Assembly (NCBI GenBank): GCA_020850355.1
Contig: JADZEX010000027.1
Location: forward strand, 1-55,572
Source: Fimbriimonadaceae bacterium
GTDB lineage: Bacteria > Armatimonadota > UBA10988
DNA: 55,572 nucleotides
Reading direction: 5' to 3'
Positions within the stretch are counted from its first letter, which is position 1, and every line of letters starts with the position of its first letter. Positions 8,301 through 13,802 of this stretch are shown here, one piece after another. The translations under genes were made by a program, and so were the position numbers. The notes under the pieces were generated by a model that was given only the letters and a program-made list of their open reading frames with translations, was not told the DNA's origin and did not search any database.

Positions 8301-10690
8301 TGCCGCAGCCGCTGGCGGGCCGCTTCAGCGCCGCGCTGCGGTTGGCCGGGCCGCGCCAGCGGCCGGTCGGCTACCTGCTGGCGAGCGCTCCCGACCTGCA
8401 CTCGGGCGACCGCCCGCTGCCGCCGACCGAGGTGCTGGTGAACCTCGGCACGACCCGCCCGCGGCTGCCCGAGCGGTTCGACCCGGGCGTCTGTTACGTC
8501 TACGGCGCGGCCATTGTGGGGCTCGACAACGCTGCTTCCGCGCTGCGCCTGCAGGCTCGGGCCAGCAACCTGGAGCTGGCGCCGTACGCTGGCTGGTCGC
8601 CCCGCCTGGCCGGCCTGCGGGGCCGCCTGGAGCTCGCCGGCGCCGCCACCGGCTCGCTCGACGAACCGCGGCTGGAGCTGCAGCGGCTGACGCTGGCCGG
8701 GGCCGGGGCGGGCGGCCTGTACTTGCACACGGTTTCCGCTGGCGATGTCGTCTGGCAGCCCGGTGAGCTCCAAATCGGCGAGCTGCTGGTGCGCGACGGG
8801 ACCCTCGAGGCGAGCCTCTCGGGCGCGCTTCCGACACCGACCCGGGCGCTCAAGCTGGCCGACGACGGGCCGCTCGACCTGACCTTGCGCGGCGGGCTGG
8901 GCAACCTTGCCGAGTTCGCCGCGCTCTACCCGGCGCTCGGCCAGGTGATCGGCCGCGGCGAGTTTGACCTGCACCTCGGTGGCCGCCTGCGGGCGGCCGA
9001 TGTCGATGGCAAACTCGAGCTGGCCGTGCCGCGGCTGCAACTGATCGAGCCGCCGGAGACCGTGCAGGTGGCCCACACGGCCACCGAGCCGAGCCCGCTG
9101 GGCAGCGTCCTGAGCGTCCTGCGGCCGGCCCTCAAGCCCAGTGGGCCAGTCCTCTCGGAGTGGTCCGACGCCCAGCTCACGCTGCAGATCCAGGACAACG
9201 TGATCGAAGTCGCCGACGCCAGCTTGCAGGCGGACCCGACCGGCGGGGGGCTGGCGCAGAAGGGCCGCCTGGAGATCGAGCCCGGCGGCCGGATCGGCGA
9301 GGACCGCCCGCTCGACCTGCGGGCCTTCACGCAAGGTCAGCAGCTCTGGGCCTTGCCCGCCAACCTGCGCCTGCGGGCGGTCGACTTCGCGGCGCGGACC
9401 AAGCTGCTGCGCTGCGAGCGGGTCAACCTGGATGTCGAGGTGGCCCCGGTGTTTGACGGCCAGACGCTCAACCGGGTGACCATCCGCCGCGGCGATGCCT
9501 GGGTCAACGGCGGCTTCGCGACGGCCTCTGGCACGGTCGACATGCGCAGCCCCGACCTCGGCCACTGGGAGGAGCACCGCTACGACCTCACCGTGCAGAC
9601 GCCACCCCTGAGCGCTGGCAGCGCGCCGCCCGGGGCGGGTTCGGCGATCAACCTGGCGGGCCAGCCAGTGTTTGCGCCGACTCTCGCCTACGGCGCCGCC
9701 GGCTCGGCGCGGCTGGCCTGCGATCTGCGGCTGGTGACGCGCGAAGGGCAGACGCCGCCGCTGACGCTGGCGGGGCGAGTCGACGTGGTCGATGGGCTGA
9801 TCGGCGAGGGCGTCCTGGCGCTGCTGTTGGGCGGGCGCGGGCGCGGACAGCCGGCCAACTGGCCGGCCAACATGCGGGTCGATGTGGCGCTCAACGCGGT
9901 CCAGAACAACTGGATCCGGGCCAAAGTGCCGGAGTTGACGGTGCCGATCGCGGCGACGGTCAAACTGAGCGACACGCCGCAGCAACTGCGGGCCGATGGC
10001 ACGGCCGAGGTCGGCGATGGCCAGCTCGCCACGTCGCTGCTCAAGAACCGCGTCAACGTGCGCGGCGGCAGCGGCAGCTTCACGCTCAAGCGGAACCCGC
10101 TGACCGGGGCCTTTGCGCCCTTTGCCAACTTCGTGGCGAAGGCCGAGACGGCGCTCTACGAAGACACGGGGGGCGGTGACCGCGAGCGGATCGTGGTCAA
10201 CCTGGAGATCAGCGGGACGGCCCGACCGGGGCGCGATCAGCCGGTCGAGACCAACTTCACGGTGCGCGCCGACAGCACGCCGCCCTTGCCGGAAGAGCGG
10301 ATCTTTGCGATGCTGTCGCGCAAGGCCGAGTTCGCGACGGCCTTGACGTCGGGCAAGATGCAGGCTTTCCTGCGCCAGGAGCTGGCCAACGCCGCGGTGC
10401 AGACCGCGCTGAGCTACGCCCTGACGCCGGTCTTCAACGAGCTGCGGGAGCTGCTCGGGCTGGATGTGCTGACGGTCCGTTACGAGCTCGACCGGCCGTT
10501 GGAGGTGCAGGTCAGCAAGCAGATCGTGAAACGGCTGTTCCTGACCTTCTTCGTGGAGGTGGGAGGCGCCAGCGGCTCGAAACAGACCGTCAAGGTCGAC
10601 TACGATGTCGGTCGTGGCGTGCGGGTTGGAGCCGAGTTCGATTCCGACCGGGACTTCCGGATCACCGCGGAGTCGCGCCGGCGGTTCTAG
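2297..10690 (+). CDS. giant TamB-like translocation and assembly module protein
   Basis: A 2797-residue protein with one N-terminal membrane anchor (about residues 20-40, leucine-rich after RRRWGRR). A very long run of short beta-strand-like, Leu/Val/Arg/Gly-rich repeats of AsmA/TamB type follows. The C-terminal 300 residues (about 2490-2797) look like the DUF490/TamB domain, including LPEERIFAMLSR, NEL(R)ELLGLD, VSKQIVKRLFLTFFVEVGG and the closing DYDVGRGVRVGAEFDSDRDF. TamB family proteins span the periplasm from the inner membrane and work with BamA/TamA-type barrels in outer-membrane protein or lipid transport. A bamA gene lies 3.1 kb downstream in the same run. Length is about twice that of E. 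coli TamB (1259 aa). Start is GTG 2297, overlapping the comF stop. Confidence 0.88.
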   Translation: MSSNSPPQAVPAARPRRRWGRRLVLLAALLLGLGLLPVGPPQALLRVVLRSVLTRRTGRAVEVGRVHHVLLRGVAVEGLTIPGSPEPVLHFDRAVLRWNLFSLLRHRREPLLGIRSISVDGLDLELRRTADGQFELLRLFEPPHKKPARPFRWGGRVTVRDGRLRFRDAIAPPAPRLPAIELDRLAGSAQFDGRGGGEVDLVAAAPGLAREVRLEQARLVIRPFGLQTALAVRELDLAAAGRLGNPLLRRWVTLRGGQVTQCVGQLAVTVTPPAAASADRPQVDLGLDLRTELAAASLGTPQLGLPLTADGVVRLTLPRRAEAGRAEQLRAEGLLVTLGARQVRVDGSLTAPRQRRELDLRLRSTDLPLAELPLLLPRLRPLRALRASGASGCDLRLRGTAAALQVQGWVTPGAVAYGPLGAVYGGRLAVDLQRVPPAAGVAGLRGVVELERLAVRSPRLGDGLSQLAGRVRLGADELAFEPLQALAGDAPVRLAGRLRGLRAGRREVDLQVATSGLRLEVFAPLVPAAWRPSEVAGPLTADLRLRGQAAALSLTGRVVAPPCRLPRLRHLGGSYDLALQLGSRPVGRIGLQGAGVVLPEIGAVEQVDGQVLLASQTVTLQDLRARYGGGRVRATGQVALDGQRFDLRVAAAGVDLQQATGPVHRRGIRGRGPLTADLRLAGTPQQLRVDGTARVPWLQVPGVTLRAERLQAALAIAPRAGLFGLAGRLRLSGTQIAASAAPAPVWLQQADLRFDRGAVTVASARGTVHDDPLALSGELTFQNRRRPQVAALDLTVQAPRVREATRRRFVRLVPALAAWRLDQPAGATLRLTGRPPAVHVSGGLRLPALTRLGPEPLRLAATAAVDLQLRQRALPLGTVRLSSGAVQPAQVALPLTRIRGELRLGPDGRLTVSAARPLLAQLGGTAVRALGSVDLRARQPLIDLTVASDAVLVADLQALTRDLREQPEFGEASELGPLAVRLVGTPDDLRVSSVGPGGEPGGTVAVPPRLGLREYVLEGGRAGFDLRLRRGRVDSGQVDLAGTALTVPQTGTRVALDTGRLRLRDGWIEETDLRAAIAGRPLRIAGRPRGPAARELALRVIADDLALAALLPRQEALAAQLGADTVRCDLTLTGPPDDLAVAGRVQLAAGELPPVEAAVHLRLVQPLEVPGGGDSAPQLLGGLRLTGGSLPLRDLAEPLTDLRGELQMTRQSIVLREVRATLGGAPVSITGRVADLPEPVLDLAVELPGNDLGAVLAALRLPSPEDPDGPRRDLFSSRGLPRLLTPELVRGRLQISGPLDHVAIVPDLTLPLLSIAAADALPAERGLGAADPQRATRGAVLARGVRVTGVVSGSLRPVTAELPARADVASGLGRLAGRHFTADPPELAAASEASLLDHLVCGLHVSAAELDARQGFAFLSDEAQRGVLASAYQHQPARLEVDLSGALREPRLTGRLESGRLEFKGVPARRLVLAFDYFDHLMTLSELAVDLRAGRLQGHGALRLVADQPLDMTATLVAERVELAALNQVDTLRDKQLGLGGVLDGDLLVHLSDEVPRATGLFSVEDLTFRGQRLGSGNLDAAVEHKSVRIRDLDLADPTSGARVRVRGRADLDPVGALDLVTDIAGVEVGRFADLLASEAAAASHVPLVSGNLELVGHLTGTRQVPLLDGTAGLAFGALRGYPFHRLRLRSVPVGQDAMQLTLDLSDSAWRAEATGQIKSTDAAAGEFSYGLDAKVQAIELHEAVPLAVKQALGPSFGQVSGSAQLTGRVARVANDDGSSRLNPLVDLTGEVDLRAGRRDQPLRLQIAGVDLDTARLRLRAGNDELLVEALEVTVGDTRIGIDPARRSRLTQLGSEPQAELFLTSDQLRYEDLERLTGLPLRTTGTLGVTAAVAGPLRDPVTDVEIATQAFTIAGSAVGDRRLRARIARGVTVLEQPETFDLFGTAITVSGALDRATVQANVDLVISDFEKLRGFLSSLTQPVGEQRQRPWQLSLQQTLDRLPQPLAGRFSAALRLAGPRQRPVGYLLASAPDLHSGDRPLPPTEVLVNLGTTRPRLPERFDPGVCYVYGAAIVGLDNAASALRLQARASNLELAPYAGWSPRLAGLRGRLELAGAATGSLDEPRLELQRLTLAGAGAGGLYLHTVSAGDVVWQPGELQIGELLVRDGTLEASLSGALPTPTRALKLADDGPLDLTLRGGLGNLAEFAALYPALGQVIGRGEFDLHLGGRLRAADVDGKLELAVPRLQLIEPPETVQVAHTATEPSPLGSVLSVLRPALKPSGPVLSEWSDAQLTLQIQDNVIEVADASLQADPTGGGLAQKGRLEIEPGGRIGEDRPLDLRAFTQGQQLWALPANLRLRAVDFAARTKLLRCERVNLDVEVAPVFDGQTLNRVTIRRGDAWVNGGFATASGTVDMRSPDLGHWEEHRYDLTVQTPPLSAGSAPPGAGSAINLAGQPVFAPTLAYGAAGSARLACDLRLVTREGQTPPLTLAGRVDVVDGLIGEGVLALLLGGRGRGQPANWPANMRVDVALNAVQNNWIRAKVPELTVPIAATVKLSDTPQQLRADGTAEVGDGQLATSLLKNRVNVRGGSGSFTLKRNPLTGAFAPFANFVAKAETALYEDTGGGDRERIVVNLEISGTARPGRDQPVETNFTVRADSTPPLPEERIFAMLSRKAEFATALTSGKMQAFLRQELANAAVQTALSYALTPVFNELRELLGLDVLTVRYELDRPLEVQVSKQIVKRLFLTFFVEVGGASGSKQTVKVDYDVGRGVRVGAEFDSDRDFRITAESRRRF

Positions 10691-10706
10691 AAAGGTGTGA
10701 GCGCAG

Positions 10707-12128
10707 ATGCGGCGGTACACGCTCCGACGCGCGGCCCAACTGGCCGCGGGCCTGCTGGCAGCGGCGGCCCTGACGCTCGGCTGCAGCGGCGACGAGACCA
10801 GCTTCGCCGAAGGGGTGCGAGTCGACCAGTTGCTGGCCCGTGATGTCACCGTCACGGTCACCGACGACCGCGCCGTGGTCACCTGGATCACCCGCGACCC
10901 CGTCGCGACGCGCCTCGACTACGGCCCCACCGCCGGTCTCGGCAGTGTCGCCGGCTCGCAGGCGCTGGCGACGGTCCACCGCGTCGAGTTGACCGGCCTG
11001 GCGGCCAACACCACGCTGTTCTACCGGGTCAACGGCTCGGGGCTGAACTACCGCCTGCGCACCCTCGGCGGGACCAGCGGTCGCCTGGCCTTCGTCAGCG
11101 ACCGCAGCAACGGCCGGCGCGAAGTGTTCATCTGCTTCGAGTGGGGTGAAAACGTCGAGCGCCTCAGCAGCGGCGGCGGCTGGGACCCGGCCCTCAGTCG
11201 CGATGGGCGGCGGCTGGTCTGGACCGGCCCCGGCGCCGGCGGGCGGCCCGACTTGTTCGCCGCCGACCTGGATGCCGCCGGGCTGGTCGCCGGCAGCATC
11301 GTCAACCTCACCAACACCGCCGGTCGCGAAGAGGGCGAGGCCGACTGGTCGCCCGACGCGACCCGCCTGGTGTTCGTCGCGGCGACCCCCGGGGCGGCCT
11401 CGCAAGTTCTCCTGCGGACCGTCGCCGACGGCGCCGAACAGGTCCTGGTGGCCAACGGAGCGACCAACAGCGGCCCGGTCTGGAAGCCGTCCGGCACGGC
11501 CATCGCCTTCGCCTCGACGACCCGCACCGCGACGATTCAGCTTGGCGTGCGGCCGGTCGATCCGGGCAGCCTGCAGGTCGTGCTGAACGACGTCGGGCAG
11601 ACCGTGGTCGACTCGGCGCAGTTCCTGCTGGTCGACGCCGCGCAGGGCCTCGTCGACTGCAGCGGCTCGACGGTCACGAACCGGGAGATCTTGGTCTCCT
11701 ACACCAGCAACGGCACGCCGGTCACCAACGAGGGGCACGGCGTGCCGCGGCCGCACCTGGAGATCTACACCGTCGCCCCGAACGGCAGCGGGTTGCGGCG
11801 GTTGACCGACTCGGGTGAGAACGTCGCCCGCTTCGGGCCTTGCTGGCATCCCACCGCCGACCTCGTGGCGTTCGTCAGCGAGAGCGGCCAGGCCACCAAC
11901 TTGCAGAGCGTCGCCGGCACCGGCGGCGGGATTGCCGGGATCACCCGCGGCGCCTACCTCGACCGCGACCCGGTCTTCAGCCCCGACGGGCTGGAGCTGC
12001 TGTTCAGCAGCAATCGCCACGAGAACCGGTTGGTCAACCTGCACCGCAGCTCGTTGGCGGGCGACGTCGTCGCGGTCAACCTTTTCAGCAGTGGCGACAC
12101 GCAACCCTGCTGGTCCGTGGTACCATGA
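10707..12128 (+). CDS. lipoprotein with fibronectin-III-like domain and TolB-type beta-propeller repeats
   Basis: A 473-residue exported protein. The N-terminus (RRYTLRRAAQ, a hydrophobic stretch, then LTLGCSGDE) looks like a lipoprotein signal with Cys26, although Thr rather than Leu sits at -3. Residues about 35-115 (VTDDRAVVTWITRDPVATRLDYG ... LAANTTLFYRV) resemble a fibronectin type III or purple-acid-phosphatase N-terminal domain. The rest is built of WD40-like PD40 repeats (LAFVSDRSNGRREVF, DWSPDATRLVF, VFSPDGLELLFSSN) as in TolB propellers. Likely anchored at the envelope and used for protein or ligand binding; no enzyme motif is seen. It lies 16 nt after the TamB-like gene, and its last codons overlap the candidate upstream start of the next propeller gene. 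Confidence 0.75.
   Translation: MRRYTLRRAAQLAAGLLAAAALTLGCSGDETSFAEGVRVDQLLARDVTVTVTDDRAVVTWITRDPVATRLDYGPTAGLGSVAGSQALATVHRVELTGLAANTTLFYRVNGSGLNYRLRTLGGTSGRLAFVSDRSNGRREVFICFEWGENVERLSSGGGWDPALSRDGRRLVWTGPGAGGRPDLFAADLDAAGLVAGSIVNLTNTAGREEGEADWSPDATRLVFVAATPGAASQVLLRTVADGAEQVLVANGATNSGPVWKPSGTAIAFASTTRTATIQLGVRPVDPGSLQVVLNDVGQTVVDSAQFLLVDAAQGLVDCSGSTVTNREILVSYTSNGTPVTNEGHGVPRPHLEIYTVAPNGSGLRRLTDSGENVARFGPCWHPTADLVAFVSESGQATNLQSVAGTGGGIAGITRGAYLDRDPVFSPDGLELLFSSNRHENRLVNLHRSSLAGDVVAVNLFSSGDTQPCWSVVP
12118..12126 (+). promoter_or_regulatory. candidate extended -10 element TGGTACCAT
   Basis: TG-G-TACCAT fits the extended -10 form TGnTAnnnT. It lies at the very end of the preceding gene, about 32 nt before ATG 12158. 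Near-identical elements stand before three other genes in the window (31301-31309 minus, 41340-41348, 45218-45226). No clear -35 is visible. Confidence 0.3.
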
Positions 12129-12157
12129 GCCGATTCGCTGGAAAGGGAGCGGGGTCG

Positions 12158-13105
12158 ATGGCGAGACGAGGCGCCCGCTGGGGCAGTGCGCTGGCGACGG
12201 GTCTGCTGCTGCTGCTGTCGGCCTGCGGCGACGGCAACAGCGACGACTTCCTGTGGGGCCGCACCCCCAGCTTCACGCCCGACGGCCTGCGGCTGTTCTA
12301 CTCGCAGAACCTGTCGACTCCCAGCGACCGCTTCTCTGGCACCGTCACCAGCCTCGACGCCGGGGTGATCTGGCGGATCGACCGCAGCGGGCTGAATCCC
12401 CTCAAGATCACCCCCGACGGCCGCGGCCCGGATTTCTTCCCGAAGGTCTCGCCCGACGGCCGCCAGATCGGGTTCATCTGCGGTGAGAACGGCTGGTTCA
12501 ACCTCTGGGTGATGGACGCCGACGGCTTCAACCGACGGCAGTTGACCTTCGACCAGGCGATCGAAACGACCCCGGCCTGGTCGCCCGACGGCGACCGCCT
12601 GGTCTTCGTCAGCGACCGCAGCGGCAACAACGACATCTGGTCGGTGCGCCTCGACGGCAGCGGGCTGACGCAGTTGACCAGCCTGCCCTCGGACGAAGCC
12701 GCCCCGGAGTACAGCCCCGACGGCAGCACCATCGCGTTCGCCTCGAACATGGACCGCAGCAACTTCGACCTCTGGCTGATGGACGCCGGCGGCGGCAACC
12801 TGCGGCAGGTGACCCGCAAGGACAACGCCGCCACCGGGACCTCCGACGGCGGCCCGACCTGGGCGCCCGATGGGGCCACGCTGGTCTTCGAACGGTGGGA
12901 GGGTAACTGGGAGCTCTACGCCGTGCGGCCCGACGGCAGCACTCTGACGCGGCTGACCGCCAACGATCAGCACGACGGCGATCCGGTCTACAGCCCGGAT
13001 GGCGGCAGCATCGCCTTCACGTCGTCGCGGACCGGCTGGTGGCAGGTCTTCCTAATGGATGCCAACGGCGCCAACCCGCGGCAGTTGACCGGCGCGGGCC
13101 GATGA
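12158..13105 (+). CDS. TolB-like beta-propeller lipoprotein
   Basis: A 315-residue lipoprotein made almost entirely of PD40/TolB repeats: SFTPDGLRLFYS, KVSPDGRQIGFICG, AWSPDGDRLVFVSDRSG, EYSPDGSTIAFASN, TWAPDGATLVFE and VYSPDGGSIAFTSSRTGWWQVF, each near 42 residues. The signal peptide ends in LLLLLSAC with lipobox Cys23. I chose ATG 12158 because GGAAAGGGAG lies just upstream and it gives a compact signal peptide. An in-frame ATG at 12125, overlapping the previous stop (ATGA), is the alternative. It is a probable paralogue of the preceding gene without the fibronectin-like part. In TolB such propellers bind Pal and outer-membrane proteins; whether this one does so is not shown, and no tolA/tolQ/tolR or pal gene is in the window. 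Confidence 0.8.
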   Translation: MARRGARWGSALATGLLLLLSACGDGNSDDFLWGRTPSFTPDGLRLFYSQNLSTPSDRFSGTVTSLDAGVIWRIDRSGLNPLKITPDGRGPDFFPKVSPDGRQIGFICGENGWFNLWVMDADGFNRRQLTFDQAIETTPAWSPDGDRLVFVSDRSGNNDIWSVRLDGSGLTQLTSLPSDEAAPEYSPDGSTIAFASNMDRSNFDLWLMDAGGGNLRQVTRKDNAATGTSDGGPTWAPDGATLVFERWEGNWELYAVRPDGSTLTRLTANDQHDGDPVYSPDGGSIAFTSSRTGWWQVFLMDANGANPRQLTGAGR

Positions 13106-13178
13106 CCGCAGATCGCCTCGCCGGAGCGAGCAGACAACGCGTGGTGACGCCGTCGGACAGCCCGGGAGGCTGCCGCCG

Positions 13179-13790
13179 ATGAGGGATTCCGCTGCCAGTG
13201 AAGGCCGCGATCGAGGGCGCGCCGTGACCGTCGACTTCGATGCCCTGCTGGAGCGCTATCACAAGAAGATTTTCAACGTGTTGCTGCGCATGGTCGGCGA
13301 TTTCCACGAGGCAGCCGACCTGACGCAGGACGTCTTCCTGCAGGCCTACCGCGCGCTGCCCAGCTTCCGCGGCGAGTCGAAGGTCTACACCTGGCTCTAC
13401 CGGATCGCCGTCAACCGCGGCAAGAACAAAATGAAGCAGCGCGACCGCGGCGGGGCCGTGGTGGGCGCCTCGCTGGATGATCCACTGGACCCCGAAGACG
13501 GCCTGACGCGGGAAGTGCCGGATTACAGCCTGGTGCCCGACCGGATGCTGCAGCGCGCCGAGCTGCAAGCGGTCGTGTCGCAGGAGATCGCCAGTCTGGT
13601 GCCGGACTTCCGGCTGGTGATCATCCTCCGCGACATCGAGGGTCTCAGCTATCGCGACATGGCCGAGGTCGTGGGGATCTCGCTGGAAGCCGTCAAATCG
13701 CGGTTGTTCCGGGCTCGCACGCAGTTGCGCAAGCAACTGCTGCCGTACTTGCAGGACCACGACGACGGCGCTGACCGGTCGGTGGAGTAG
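13179..13790 (+). CDS. ECF-type RNA polymerase sigma factor
   Basis: A 203-residue sigma factor with only regions 2 and 4, as in the extracytoplasmic-function group. Region 2 spans about residues 22-90 (ERYHKKIFNVLLRMVGDFHEAADLTQDVF, then YTWLYRIAVN). Region 4 spans about 145-195 (LVPDFRLVIILRDIEGLSYRDMAEVVGISLEAVKSRLFRAR). The linker is acidic. GGGAGG at 13164-13169 sits 9 nt before ATG 13179. The bamA gene begins 12 nt after its stop. No anti-sigma gene with a zinc-binding (ZAS) motif adjoins it, so control of this sigma is unclear. The position suggests envelope-stress control, by analogy to RpoE acting on bamA and skp in enterobacteria. Confidence 0.92.
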   Translation: MRDSAASEGRDRGRAVTVDFDALLERYHKKIFNVLLRMVGDFHEAADLTQDVFLQAYRALPSFRGESKVYTWLYRIAVNRGKNKMKQRDRGGAVVGASLDDPLDPEDGLTREVPDYSLVPDRMLQRAELQAVVSQEIASLVPDFRLVIILRDIEGLSYRDMAEVVGISLEAVKSRLFRARTQLRKQLLPYLQDHDDGADRSVE

Positions 13791-13802
13791 GGAGGCGTGA
13801 AG

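Noticed and set aside
2285-10891. Very long minus-strand open frames opposite the TamB-like gene
   Set aside because: They are antisense shadows caused by strong GC bias at third codon positions; composition is Gln/Arg/Pro-rich and the plus-strand protein is clearly real.
11840-12157. N-terminal extension of the second propeller gene
   Set aside because: It lies inside the first propeller gene in another frame; the lipoprotein signal begins at 12158.
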